A stretch of DNA of 64,000 bases. Origin: Isochrysis galbana. Its lineage: Eukaryota > Haptophyta > Isochrysidales > Isochrysidaceae. The stretch is taken from contig CM030935.1 of NCBI GenBank assembly GCA_018136815.1, forward strand, positions 4,973,691-5,037,690. Reading direction: 5' to 3'. Shown here piece after piece: positions 10,392 through 21,359 of this stretch. Below the pieces are notes generated by a model. It was given only the letters and a program-made list of their open reading frames with translations, did no database searches and had not been told where the DNA came from. The position numbers were made by a program, and so were the translations under genes. The stretch's first letter is position 1; every line of letters starts with the position of its first letter.

Positions 10392-11600
10392 GGTTGAACC
10401 AGGGCGTATGGGTTCACGTTGACACGCCCTCGAGGGCCCATTACAGTAGCTTGGGCAAGGTGTTAACCCATCTGGCCTCTTACAAGTGTTGACGCAGGGC
10501 GCAACAAGTGTTGACACAGTGTTGACGCACTTCCACTCGTCACCGTTGCGGTTGCTGGTTGCTGAACCTGCTTGCTTTAGCGGGCAGCGCGGCAGCGCGC
10601 GCGAGGGAATGCGCGGTCAAATGACAAAATGCCTATCGGGACACGCGCGGCCCCGCGCAGGTGGAACGCGCAGGCGACGCGCAGCGCGCAACGTGAGCGT
10701 CGGCCGGTCGGTCGCGCGCAGCGACGAGTGCGAGTGCGGCGAGCAGCCGGTCCACGGCCGCGAAGGCGGCAGCGGGCACCGCCGGCGCACCTCCGACCGC
10801 CGCCGCTGCCTCCCCACGCAGTAGGCGGCCCACGCGTGCACAAGGAGTAGCACGGTCCCATCGCGCCGCCCGTGTAGCGGCAGCAGCGCAGCGCGCGCAG
10901 CAGCAGATGCAGCGGTGCAGCCGCGCAAGCTCCAAGTTGGCCATGGTGCCCGTGCCGAAGAGCAACTCCCCACTTGCCACTTGGCCGTGCAGCTCCTCGT
11001 GCGCGCGCACGCGCGGCACCTAGCATTCAGTGGGTGCGTGAGTGCGTGGGTGCGTGGGTGCACAGTAGTACACTAGTACACAGCACCGGCAGTGTGGTGT
11101 TAACCCGGTGCTGGTACCAACACTTGCAGATTGAGGTGTTAACGCATGTGCCACACCTAGCCAATGGAGGTGTTAACGCAAAGTGGGTCAACACCGGGTA
11201 AACGTGAACCCATACGCCCTGGGTTGAACTCCTTGTCGACGGTGTACAAAGGGGTGATCATTTTACGCAGGTGTTTGTTGCTCGGAGCGTGTAGACCTAA
11301 TCGTTCCCTCTGAGTCTTCAGGCGTTGGAAGAAACCTACTTTCGCTTTGACGAGCAAATGGTACCTCGAGAAGATGGCTTTTAGGATGGCTTTTACCGAT
11401 CTTGCCTCGGCGTTCCCGTAATGGACGTCATAGAAGTCCGTTAGGATATACCTCCATGCAAGGATGCCTAGGTATCCTGATGAAGGGTGTGGTCTGTCTA
11501 CTTGGTAGCAGAATAGACTTTGCGCTATCTGGTGTCGTGCGGGTGATTGAGTGTTCAAGAGTGCCTCTCTATGTATGAGAAGACCGGGTCGGGGTTGCAC
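10369..11600 (-). mobile_element. LINE ORF2 3'-end fragment, interrupted
   Basis: Minus-strand peptide LAWRYILTDFYDVHYGN matches the conserved LINE C-terminal motif (LAWRYIITNFYRIHYDG in the copy at 34499-36463). The frame continues through LYTVDKEFN, then is broken by an 822-bp insertion (10400-11221). Removing the insertion and one copy of the 8-bp duplication lets it continue as EFNLEISNAL to a TAG stop at 10369. The RT domain and zinc finger are absent, so this is a 5'-truncated copy. Confidence 0.75.
10400..11221. mobile_element. Non-autonomous hAT-like element with 8-bp TSD
   Basis: Perfect 21-bp terminal inverted repeats: the left end (10400-10420) starts CAGGGCGTATGGGTTCACG and the right end (11201-11221) is its exact complement. 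The 8-bp sequence GGTTGAAC flanks both sides (10392-10399 and 11222-11229). An 8-bp target duplication with CAGGG-type termini is the hallmark of hAT elements. The 822-bp body has GC-rich ORFs but no transposase motif, so it must be mobilised by an enzyme encoded elsewhere. It sits inside a LINE fragment and is therefore younger than it. GTGTTAACGC-like motifs recur near both ends. Confidence 0.85.
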
Positions 11601-11729
11601 TGCAATGCGCTAAGTGTGTAGACGACTCGGGCCAGAGGTCGCGTTGTGCGACGTGCGCCGGCGTTCCCCGGGCACGGTTACCCCCGGGCAGGCAGTATAA
11701 CAGAGGCCCTGCGCAGGCGCGCCACACTG

Positions 11730-11859
11730 TTACTCCTCAAGCTCGTCCTCGACCTCAGAGGACTCGTCAAAGTCGTGCTCCTCTGACCGGTCGACGACCA
11801 GCGAATCGGACTCGAGCGATTCGCGATTCTTCAACGTCGCTAGTCGCCTTCTTGCCGCG
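11730..11859 (-). CDS. Putative last exon, acidic C-terminus, unknown gene
   Basis: After a possible acceptor (TTCGTGCAG) the minus strand reads a basic stretch (ARRRLATLKNRE) followed by a highly acidic tail (SEEHDFDESSEVEDELEE) and a TAA stop. Biased composition of this kind is common at nuclear protein C-termini. Upstream exons were not found with confidence. It may be a chance frame. Confidence 0.3.
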
Positions 11860-12321
11860 CTGCACGAAGATCACATGCAGCGCCGGCCCCGGGTAGCCGC
11901 TGTAGCAGCGCCATATCACATCCATCCACCTCCCTGGGCCTCCACCCCCTACGGATCTCCGAACCCTCAGCATGCCCCATACACGGAGCGAAGGCGCCTG
12001 TAGAGGCGGGTAGGCGGGCAGCCAGCGCGACCGCCACCCGCCGTCTCACGCCAGCGTAAAAAAAAATTTAGAACCACCTTTATCCCCATCATTTGATCCA
12101 CAAGATGACTCACGGAAGCCGTCGCTCAGACGTGGGGCTATGCCGCAGTTTGAAATTTATAGAGAGCAGGGCGCGTGGGGACTTTCAGGGTGTAACATGC
12201 GTATGCGCTCTCACCTTTGAGCGAACGCGGTGGAGTATTGGATTGCAGAGAAGGGCTAGCGTACGTAGTTGCAGAATAGGTGCATGTTGGAGAATGCCAG
12301 ACGCGGTTCGCATCGCGCTGC

Positions 12322-12530
12322 GACGTCGCAATCGGCAAAGAGTGCGATGGCAACGATGCGGGGAGAGGATTCGACTGCTTGTGGATGGCGCTTGAGAGCG
12401 CGCCACGACGAGAGGCATGCAACCGTGTGACGTCGCAATCGGCAAAGAGTGCGATGGCAACGATGCGGGGAGAGGATTCGACTGCTTGTGGATGGTGCTT
12501 GAGAGCGCGCCACGACGAGAGGCGGTTAGA
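12322..12530. repeat. Tandem duplication, 107-bp unit
   Basis: The block starting GACGTCGCAATCGGCAAAG occurs at 12322 and again at 12429 with very few differences. It lies just downstream of, and slightly overlaps, the 3' end of the gene at 12526-13380 (minus strand). Confidence 0.9.
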
Positions 12531-13380
12531 ACTCGTCCTCTTCTGGGTCCGCACGCAGTGACTGCCTCCATAGCGCCTCACGGAAAACGTGGGGGTCATG
12601 AACAGTTGCATCACCAAGTGGTGGCGGTGAGACAACGAGAGGGATCGCATGGCGCGTTCCCGCATACAAAGGTACACGCTGGGTGGGCGATTGCGAGCGC
12701 GCCAGCTTTGGACTCGCAGCCATCAGATGCTGGTCAAACGAAGATGTCGTGACAGCCCACGGGACGCCCGCGCGCGCGGCAATGTGGGGCACCGTCGCCC
12801 GAACAGGAGTGATAACGGACACAGCTGTGCGTGCTGGGCTCAGGTGCCGCGTGCGTGTCCCTGTAAAGGGCGAGATGGCAAAGGAAGGGCTTCGGATTGT
12901 GGCCTCCCGTGGTGAGGACATCTGATATGTGCTCGAAACAGGAGGGTTGATCCCCTTCGCGCGTTGGTGTGCGGGGAGCTGAGGGCCGCTCCTGAGGGCA
13001 GGGCTAGGAGTCCGCGCCCGCTGCGGAGATGACGATCGGAAGCCGTAGAAATAGCCCTGCACACCGTCGCCCGCCTCAGCCTCCGCCTTGCGCCGCTCGA
13101 GCCAGCTGGGCGGCCTGCCATAGCCTGGCCGCCTCACCCAATTCTTCCCATCGGACTGAGGCACGTAGGTCGAGTACGGTCCTCTCGGTTCGCCCTTGTC
13201 CGGCCCTCCTTCGCACGATGGCAGCGAGGCGAAGAGACTCCGGTCAGAGGAGAGGGTCGAGCTCGTGGTGAAGCCGTAGAATCGCGGCGCTGTGGGCGTG
13301 TGACCCATGCGTGTGAGGACGGGCACACGGCCACCCAGTTCTGTCAGTGTGTGCGAGCGAGGCATTCGCTCGCGTCCCAT
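12526..13380 (-). CDS. Hypothetical protein, Ser/Pro/Arg-rich
   Basis: A single open frame of 284 residues, start MGRERMPRSHTL. No family is recognised. Two segments look ordered: GGPDKGEPRGPYSTYVP followed by WVRRPGYGRPPSWLERRK (about residues 58-96), and GVQGYFYGF. The rest is rich in Ser, Pro, Arg and Thr with several SP motifs, as in a disordered cytoskeletal or ciliary protein; this is only an impression. No signal peptide or membrane helix. The stop lies within a 107-bp tandem duplication, whose second copy supplies the last residues, so the C-terminus may have been altered by it. Confidence 0.55.
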   Translation of the reverse strand: MGRERMPRSHTLTELGGRVPVLTRMGHTPTAPRFYGFTTSSTLSSDRSLFASLPSCEGGPDKGEPRGPYSTYVPQSDGKNWVRRPGYGRPPSWLERRKAEAEAGDGVQGYFYGFRSSSPQRARTPSPALRSGPQLPAHQRAKGINPPVSSTYQMSSPREATIRSPSFAISPFTGTRTRHLSPARTAVSVITPVRATVPHIAARAGVPWAVTTSSFDQHLMAASPKLARSQSPTQRVPLYAGTRHAIPLVVSPPPLGDATVHDPHVFREALWRQSLRADPEEDEF

Positions 13381-14949
13381 CGAGAAAGATCCGGTAGCCC
13401 CTGCTTCTTCGCCCTTCTCTTCTCTTCTCGCCCCAGCCCCCCCCTGCCCCCCACTCCTCCCCGCTTCCCCCCCTCCCTTCCCCGACGCGGCGACGACAGA
13501 CAGCGCGGGAGAAGAGAAGGGAGGAAGAGAGAGCGAGGCGACGAAACGAACTTTTGGGGAGAACGGTCATGAATAAACTAATATACTAGAGTATAACTCA
13601 CTCTAGAAGAAAAAGGAGGAAGCTCCCGCCCCCCGTTCTCCCCGTTGCACTTTTTGATGCTGTGCTGATGCAAAAGAAAAATGCAGTGAGACAGAGAAAG
13701 AGGAAAGATCCCCCTCCCCGCGCGCATTATTGTATGACTCATGATCCATGACCATGAGTCCCGGGTCCCGGGATAATAACCTAGAGCTAGAGACTAGAGA
13801 CCTAACCTAGAACCTAGACCTAGGTATAGGTATAGGGTATAGGGTATAGGTAGGTCAGTCCTAAGTGTGTCGCATTCGCGAATCGACACTCGTTAGGCTT
13901 CTCTTCGTCGTTCGGTATTTATCGTTATAATTCTCTGCTTTCTCTCGTTCTCGGTCAAAAGCTTCGCTTGGATGCATGGGATCGGGGGTTGTGGAGCGCT
14001 CTCTCTCTCTCTCGAAAAAGAAGGGAAGTTTCCCCACCTCTCTTCCTCCCAGTCGCCTCGCAGATAGGTTTAATTTGCTATCTCCCCTGCGGTTCTTTAT
14101 CTGCTTCTGGGGGCAATCAGGTTTAATTTGCGATCTCTTCGTACCTCCCCCTTAAGCATATCGCACTTCTCTCGTCTTATTTGGTAAGTCTCTTGGAATC
14201 CTGTGCGGCAAGATTGCCCCTCGATTCCGTTATGGTGCGATTCCCGTTCCAGACAAGATCGCCGACAGATCGCCCTTTGATCGTCGTCCGTCGTTGTCTG
14301 ATCGGAGTGTTTGGGTTTGATTTCAGTCGAGTTATGTGAGAAAGTCGTGGGGCGAGAGTCGGGGTGTTTTCCTGGGTGTCTCTGTCCGTCGTCCTGTCGC
14401 CAGTCGTCATCCGTCGTCGTTCTCGCTCTCGTCGCTCTCGCTCTCGTAACACTCAGACCCTACAATCCCTCCTCGCCTCGCCAGCCCCTGCCACCACAGC
14501 CCTCCTCTCACTCGCCCTCGCCTCTCGCTACTCGCTCGATGTCGCTCTCGCCGCCGTCCTCGCCCTCGCTCAAGCCCGCCTGCCCGCCTTCCTCTGCTGA
14601 CGGGCTTCAGCCCGTCAGCACCTCCGAAGTCGTCTCCCTCGCCGCGCCTGCCGCCGGCTTTGCCCCTTCCTCATTGCCCTCACGCCCTATGGGCCATCCC
14701 AATTCGTCAAAGTGCTAAGTGCAATTGCTACACGCTACACGTACTCGTACACGTGAAACGGAAAATCAGCGTATGCATATATCCATATTGCATATCTTAT
14801 ATCTTTTTAGGGGAGTCGGCGTCGGTCGTTTTGGTTTTGATTTTGGTTCGGTTTTGTATGGTGTATGTTGTTGTGTTCCTACATGTAACATGTACATGTG
14901 AAAGACAGTGGTTGGGGACTAGAAAGACACTAAAGACAAAGATAGCTGA
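13381..14949. other. Intergenic, simple repeats
   Basis: A local degenerate repeat of CCTAGG/TATAGG units occupies 13790-13860. The phrase AGGTTTAATTTG occurs twice (about 14067 and 14120). GTCGCTCTCGCTCTCG-type sequence fills 14410-14580. No supported gene. Confidence 0.45.
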
Positions 14950-15125
14950 TAGCTGTTGTCGACCTCTCCAAATGTACATGTATTTGGCTATATTCATATT
15001 TGAAGCGCGTCCCGGGTTGCGGGTTGTAGGCCTCGAATGTATTTGCCATGGATTTGGCCGGAGGTCAAATGGCCAAATAGCATTTGTAGGTTCTAGGGCC
15101 TAGCACACCGTATTTCCCATCTAGG
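14950..15125 (-). mobile_element. MITE copy (GTATTTGGC family), left end lost
   Basis: The right terminus CGTATTTCCCATCTAGG (15109-15125) is identical to that of the intact element at 30371-30560. Internal phrases (GAAGCGCGTCCCGGGTTG, GTAGGCCTCGAATGTATTTG) match it in reverse orientation. The opposite terminus is not present, so this copy is truncated or rearranged. Confidence 0.75.
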
Positions 15126-15396
15126 ATCCTAATTTCTAAGTCTAAGTGCCACCCCACCCAAGCGCCAAAGCGCCGTGAGTCGTGAGTCGTGAGAGTTCAC
15201 GGTCCCCTCCACCCACCCAAAAATAGCCAGTGTCGCCGTCCGCGTGGCCCCGCCTTCCCCAAAATAGCTCGCGCCACCCCCCCTCCCCCCCTTCCCCCCC
15301 CCCGCGTCTCGAATTTGACCGCCAGCCCCCCCCATTTCTCCTCTCTGTCCCCTCTCCCTCTCCCCTCTCCGCCCGCTGCCCGCGTCGCCAGCCACC

Positions 15397-16232
15397 ATGG
15401 TGCGCGCGCCAGGCTTCTGCCCTCCCCTCCCCTTCCCGCTCCCGCCCCTTCCCCGCTCTCCGCGCACAGCCGTCTCCCTCCCTCTGGCAGCCCGCTCGTC
15501 CTAGAGCCCCACATCCCACACCCATCCTGTCAACGTAGCTCCCTCTTCCCCCCTCTTTCCCCTTTCCACCAACGCAGGTCAAGAAGATTGGCGAGCCCTG
15601 CACGCTCTACTGCAAGGGCCGCATCCTCGGCTACAAGCGGTGCGCAGCGCCGCACATTCCCCGTCGGGGCTGACGAGGCGCGGTGCCCCAGCAGCAGAAC
15701 AGGGCGATTGCGTAGCGTGCTCCGCTGGCTCGGGGGACAAGAGCTCGCAGGAGCACAAGCGGGCTGGATTGCAGTCTTTGCCTGTGCAGAGGGGCACAGG
15801 CTGACGAGGATGCTGTGGGTCGTCCCTGCACAGGAGCAAGGTGAACCAGTATGAGAACCAGTCGCTCATCAAGATTGAGCACGTAAACTCGAAGGAGGCC
15901 ACCGAGTTCTACATGGGCAAGCGGTGAGCTGAGCTGTGTGTTTGGTGATAGCTGCGTGTCCTGGCAGTGATGACACTGGGCTGGGGGCTGCTCTGGTTTA
16001 TGCGATCCGACATGCCGCTGATCCTCTTCCCGCGCGCCCGATGGGTTGCAGGGTTGCGTATATCTACAAGGCGAAGCGGGAGATCAATGGCAGCAAATTC
16101 CGTGTCATCTGGGGCAAGGTGTGCAGGTCTCATGGTAACAACGGCGTCGTTCGTGCGAAGTTCCGCAAGAACCTCCCGCCGTCATCCATTGCTGGCCCAT
16201 GCCGCATCATGCTCTACCCGTCGCGCATTTAA
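15397..16232 (+). CDS. RPL35A: 60S ribosomal protein eL33 (L35A)
   Basis: Four exons keep frame: 15397-15399 (the ATG alone), 15578-15639, 15834-15923, 16052-16232; 111 residues. All introns are GT-AG. Diagnostic segments are [71 protein letters not shown] and IMLYPSRI at the C-terminus, which match eL33 along its whole length. The protein is part of the large ribosomal subunit. The first intron falls immediately after the start codon, an arrangement known from ribosomal protein genes in several lineages; GCCACCATGG is a good start context. The promoter side is pyrimidine-rich, consistent with a highly expressed ribosomal protein gene. Confidence 0.95.
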
Positions 16233-16683
16233 GTCGCGTGTCGCGAGCGGTCGAATCAGCGCATGCCTGAGTTGCTCTGCCGGGAACGCGCCAGCGGTGA
16301 GCGGAGATGGCTTTGCAGGCTTTGCTACGCAAACCCACGCCTCAACCGCGTACGGTTGGCATGAGCGGAGCGTAGTGTGTATGGCAGCTGGACAAGGTTG
16401 GATTCCAACCGCTGGTTGAGCTCATAGCTAAACGTTGGCGCCATTCGCTCTGCGCTGCTGCGGCGCGACGCACGTCCGGAGTGGGTGCTTATCTGCCGCG
16501 CCGTGCCCTTCTCTTCCGCTCATGTTGCTAGTTGCCAGTGTTCGCTGCGTTTGTTGCCTGTTGCGTAACCTTGTGCGTGCCCTGTTTTGTTGCGCTTGCA
16601 ATGCTAGTGGTAGTAATAGATCCATAAAATGAATGCGCGTACGAAATAGCGCTTCCGGATTTCGTACATGCGCGCAGTGTTTA

Positions 16684-16930
16684 GGGCGGTCAAACAGGGC
16701 TTTTTAAGCGTACTAATACCTAAGATGAATATGGGGGGGTGACATTTTTTGCCCACTCTCCAAAGCCCACAACAAAAAACTCCCAGGGGGGCCACTTGCC
16801 GGCACGAAAATCTTCGCCAGAAAATGGTGCGATTTTCCTCCCCCCTCGCCCCTCCCTTGCACACGCGCTCTGGGGCTCTACCGGTATAAAGATAAAGAAC
16901 CGCGGCGCGCCCGCCGCCGCCGCGGGAGTG
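16684..16930 (+). repeat. Dispersed repeat starting GGGCGGTCAAACAGGGC
   Basis: Homologous to 47789-48000 over about 230 bases: both start GGGCGGTCAAACAGGG, share CATTTTTT, a CCTCCC/CTCCCAGG stretch, ACGAAAATCTTCGCCA and GGTGCGATT, and end in CTCTACC...TAAAGA and GC-rich sequence. The first 17 bases also occur at 9442 and, reversed, at 37549-37565. A TATAAAG box lies at about 16885. Confidence 0.75.
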
Positions 16931-18138
16931 AGGAGTGAGGAGTGATAGATAGAGAGAGACGTATTTTGATACGTAGTATTCATCACACCGGATTCATTTT
17001 TAATCACGCGTACCCGCCCTGACCTTGCCACCGACTACCAGCTTCTCAACGCTGGGGCCATCGACACTTGGCTCAAGAGCGCTAGCGTCGAGGACGCCCT
17101 CGCCGTGCTCCTGTGCTCGACCCCCTCCGCCATCCGGCGTGCTGGTCGACGGCAGGCGCTCGGTCCAGTGGGTGGCGCCTGAGTATGCGTATGGTGTATG
17201 GCCCACGCGATCGCGCTCCACGCCGCTGCGGAAGAACGGCGGCTCAGCAATCTCGCCAGAGCGCGCACATACGCGCGTCTGGCGAGGCCACACCACCGGG
17301 AGCTGATGTCATATTCGCCCGGTGGGTGGAGGCCTTGACGGGCGGCGCAGGTAACTGGAGGAGCGTGGCGCGGCGAGAGACCGGGAGAGGGAGAAGGAGA
17401 GGGGCGGCTCGTGCGCCCCTCCTTACCCTTACCCCTCCAGGATGCTTGAACTAGCTACGTAGAAACTTAGTTGTGCGCAGGATGGAAAGAGCCAAAAACA
17501 AAGACTCCCCCCCCCCTTGCGGCCTATGAGCACGGGAACCGCAGCAAGCCGCGAGACTTTAAGTAATAGACATGACATGATGTGACGGCAAAGGCGTATG
17601 AAGGCCCACTCTACAGAATAAGATTAAATTGGTTTGCCACCGTCATCAGAGCTTCTCGCACCGCGTACCACAAGTACCCAAAGCCGACGAGAGACAGAAT
17701 AACGAGGCGGGGAGAGGGGGCGTTTTCTTACCCATGTCACATGTACCACCTGCCATGCCATCATGCACGCCGCGCTAGCAAACTGCTCGCTGAGCAAATG
17801 CTTGGCGCACTCAAACCATGCAACCACCCCATGTCGGAGCCGAGAAGCATTACAAGCATTTGGCAAGCGCAGCCGCCACTTGCAGCCCGCTGCTCTATCT
17901 GCCAACTCGAACCGCAATGGGGTACGCGGCCGGGGAAGAACCAGCATGATCGCTTGGAATGTGTTATTCAATGGGGATGTCGCATTGTGCATCACTCGCG
18001 TTGGCCTGCAAGCGCCAATTGTGTGCGCAAGCCACGCGTGCGAGGACGCGTAAGCCGCCGTTCAGACCACATTCATAGCCCCTGAATCGCGGCGCGAATC
18101 GCCGTCCTCGACAGCAAGGCGGCTCGACTTGCACCGAC
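16931..18138. other. Intergenic, one weak ORF
   Basis: A frame at 17006-17185 (+) contains the protein-like stretch DYQLLNAGAIDTWLKSASVE, but it has no start, no partner exon and no family match. Nothing else is supported. Confidence 0.35.
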
Positions 18139-20117
18139 TCAGTTGAGCGCGTATCCGCCCATGAGTAGCAGGAAGAAGAAAGCGAGGCCACCAAAGATGG
18201 CGTTAGACTTTTGCGACTCAGTCCATGTGTTGGTGCCTATATGGCGAAGGTGGCGAGGGTACTCGGTCGGCGCGAGCTTACTTTCATCGGGCGGGCAGAC
18301 GGGCGGGCGGGACGCGTACCAATGCCGTATGACTGGTTCTCCTCAAATCCTGCAATCTCGACGGTCACCGGCGTAAAGAAGGCCTTGGGAGACTTGCACT
18401 TGGGGCAGGCCCACGAGTCGCCGAGGAGCTCAAAGGGCGTGTTGGGCGGGGCTGTCATACCGGCGCCTGTGGCATTGACGGACAGGCGGCGCTTGAGCGT
18501 GATGGGCGGCGATTGGTCACACGAAACACATGCAACGCTCACCCTTGGCCATTTGGTATTTGTAGCCGCAGGTGCCACACGTCGCGTCGCCAGTCTCCTT
18601 TTGCATGAAGACCTCAGCTGCGCGCAACCTAGCGATCTCCTTTTCGCGCTCGGTCATCTCCGACTCGTCCTTCGCCATCGCCTGCAACAGGCGGGCTCAA
18701 GGGCATTGAGCGAGCAGACGGACAATGCAGCATTGATTCCTTCTCGCTCAACGTGCCCTCCTATTGCGCCCTGGCGCGGCAACCCTCCCTCTCATCCCAA
18801 AATGTTTCACGCCATGACATTCGCGAAAAGGTGACGCAACGCTTGCCCCTGCCGACTGTCGACAGGTCAGAGCTGTCATGAGACGGGGTTTCCTATTCAC
18901 AAACGGCCCGTGGGCTAAGGGGGAGGGCCCTGCCCCGCAAGCAATTTCTCACTTGGGCGGCTGGCCAACAAGTCTCTCCCCAGCATACGGAACGCCAATG
19001 ACTGCTCTGGCACAACTATGTGGGACGAACTCATTCCAACCTCGTTCGAGTCCCCCAAGCTCTACACAGAGCTGCCCCAATTCTCAAACAAGCGCCCACC
19101 GACTTGCAGAGCCGCGGTAGCTCTCAAAACCGGAGGCCCTTGCTCCACGCATCCCCGCGGTTGTCGGCCTCTAGCTACGCCATTCCACCCTCCCACTCCG
19201 CTCTCCGCCCTCGTACTCTGCTCGCCGCATCAGCGCGGCTGAATCGGCTCAAGCGTCAACGGCTTCACGAAACCGACCTCCAACACTTGGTTATGGCCCC
19301 ATGCAACTACGTTCTCTTGTGTGTGTCGCCGGGCCGGTGACTCCCACCGAACCTGTTCCCCCAGCCCTGTGATCTCCCCGGAATCTCCTTCCTTCCCCAG
19401 ACGCGGAGCGCCTCGCCTTCTGATCTCACTACAGCAGACGCCTCTCCCTCGTCATTCTATCCGCACTCCGACTTGCAGAGAGTCCCGGCGTTTCCAACCC
19501 GCCGCCGAAGCTCCGCAGCCGTACCACGTGGCGCCTTGTGGGCCCGTGTCAAACTCAACATATCTGCCCTTCTTTCCACCTCTCACCAGAGCGGCGGCTT
19601 TTCGCTTGTCCCCCCTGTCACACGCATGCTTGTCGATGGAAAGTGCCGCCGCCGCCATACTACGGGAGGACCACCTCCTCCCGTGCACCTTACACCAACA
19701 TCCCTTGAGAGACCCACTGAACGCTCCCCCAAGAGACCACGTGAGCCCCAGTTGCCCTTCTTCTCCTCGCCCTCTCCCTCCATTTCTCCCCCCCCTCCTC
19801 CCTTCCCAGTCTCCCCTTCCCCAACCCCACCTTTCTGCCTCCCTACCTCCCTCCTCTTCTCCCTCTCTCTATCTCTCCCTCTCTCTCCTCCTCCCTCCCT
19901 CCCTCCCTCTTTCCCTCTCTCTCCCTCTCACCTGAGCAGCCGCTTCCCCTTTGTCTCCCTCTCCAAAATCGAAGCTCTGCTCGGCGAGGCGGAGCGGCGA
20001 GGCGCGGGAGAGGATCGCGGGGCGGGGCAGGAGCGCGCGCGGGGCCGCCACGCCCGACGCGCCGCACGCGAGCGAGGCGAGCAGCATGGAGAGCAGGGAG
20101 AGAGAGCGGCACGACAT
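18139..20117 (-). CDS. RBD1: Thylakoid rubredoxin with C-terminal anchor (RBD1-like)
   Basis: Four exons on the minus strand keep frame: 20117-19932, 18681-18543, 18466-18320, 18236-18139 (570 nt, 189 residues), all GT-AG. Exon 1 encodes a hydrophobic signal (LSLLSMLLASLA) followed by VAAPRALLPRP and a basic stretch, as expected for bipartite import into a complex plastid. The rubredoxin iron site is CGTCGYKY (Cys97, Cys100) and WACPKCK (Cys129, Cys132). FTPVTVEIAGFEENQSYGIG follows, then a single transmembrane helix near the C-terminus (IFGGLAFFFLLLMGGYAL). This order is characteristic of plastid RBD1/RubA, a photosystem assembly factor that binds iron and faces the stroma. Exon 1 is joined by a 1.25-kb intron on the strength of phase, splice sites and targeting logic; exons 2-4 are firm by homology. 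Confidence 0.85.
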
Positions 20118-20379
20118 GCTGGAGGGAAGGGCCCTGTGCGCCTCGTAGGGAGAGGAGAAAATGGATCGAATTATATAATAAAACGGGCGTGGTGGAGGGC
20201 GAGCGAGCGGGAGCGCGTCGAGGGGGAAGGGGGGGGGGGAGGCGCCGCGCCGCCCGGGAGAGGGGGGAGAATAACAAAAGGAAGCGGTTCGGAGAGGGAA
20301 AGGAGTGCGCCGAGAGCTCTGTGCCCGCAGACGGAAAGCGAGAGAGAGACAAGATAATTGGGAAGGGAGATACACAGGA

Positions 20380-20603
20380 GAGAGGGAGGGAGGGAGAGAG
20401 GGAGGGAAAGAGAGAGAGGATGAGAGGGAGAGAGAGAGGGAGAGAGAGGAGGGAGAGAGAGGGAGAGAGGGAGAGAGGGAGAGATGATCGAGAGTGGACG
20501 AAAAGAACACTGAGAAAAACAAAAGAAAGGACGGCTAGAAGGTTTGTGTGGTGCTTCTGGCGCGGGCGGGGGGAGACACGGGGGGTGGGGTGGGGAGGGG
20601 GGG

Positions 20604-20651
<48 letters not shown>

Positions 20652-20735
20652 GAGAGAGAGGGAGAGAGAGAGGGAGAGAGAGAGAGAGAGAGGGAGAGAG
20701 AGAGGGAGAGAGGGAGAGGAAGAGTCCGCGAAGGT
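20380..20735. repeat. (GA)n microsatellite block
   Basis: GAGAGAGG-type and pure GA repeats, densest at 20605-20720. The block lies about 260 bases upstream of the RBD1 first exon (minus strand). It generates long Arg/Glu and Ser/Leu frames that are not genes. Confidence 0.95.
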
Positions 20736-21102
20736 GCCGAGGATGAAAAGAAATCTTGAAGACTTGGCAAGCAAGACTCCGGGCTAGACAACCAAGAAGA
20801 AAAAGAAAAAGAAGAATAGAAATCGAGGGCGAGGGCGGATCAAAACAAAATCTAAAGAGTCGGGGCTAAACACCTAAACTTTATGGGCGCGGTATCGATG
20901 ACCTCTCTACTCTCTACTCTCTACCGACATTGCCCTCACGCCCTGTTTAGTGTTTTACCACAGTTGTTGTGTAGGATGAAGTTTTCTAGTCCGAGGGGTG
21001 ACGCCATCGGCAGCGAGGCGACGCCGCCATTGGCTCGTCGCGCGAGCTAGCCTAGAGCTAACCCTTACCCGCTCCGACGGATGACGATGGTAGGGTATGA
21101 GC
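20736..21102. other. Intergenic, nothing recognised
   Basis: A-rich linker after the GA block, then unique sequence. No ORF, repeat or RNA gene is supported. Confidence 0.4.
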
Positions 21103-21220
21103 CCTAGATGGGAAATACAGGCACGGGGGTTCCAAATACAGTAAATACAGTCTGTATTTCGCCTTCGTCCAAATACAGTCAATAAATACAGTACCAAATA
21201 CAGTACCGGGGGGGGGGTCC
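21103..21220 (+). mobile_element. MITE copy, left terminus only
   Basis: Begins CCTAGATGGGAAATACAG, the terminus of the element at 30371-30560, and continues with AAATACAGT repeats. The right terminus is missing; the sequence runs into poly-G at about 21210. Confidence 0.65.
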
Positions 21221-21359
21221 CATGTTACAAGTTACAAGCCCCCCCCCCCCTCGTCGCCCCTCTCGCTGTCGCTGTCGCGCCCCTCCCCCCTCCCTCCCTC
21301 ACCTCTCATTCTCACCACAAGCATGTACCAACCCATCTCGAACGGAACCTCTAACCTCG

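Noticed and set aside
19321..20791. Several 180-290-codon ORFs on both strands
   Set aside because: They translate (GA)n/(CT)n repeats and the intron and flank of RBD1; only the short signal-peptide exon at 19932-20117 fits a gene.
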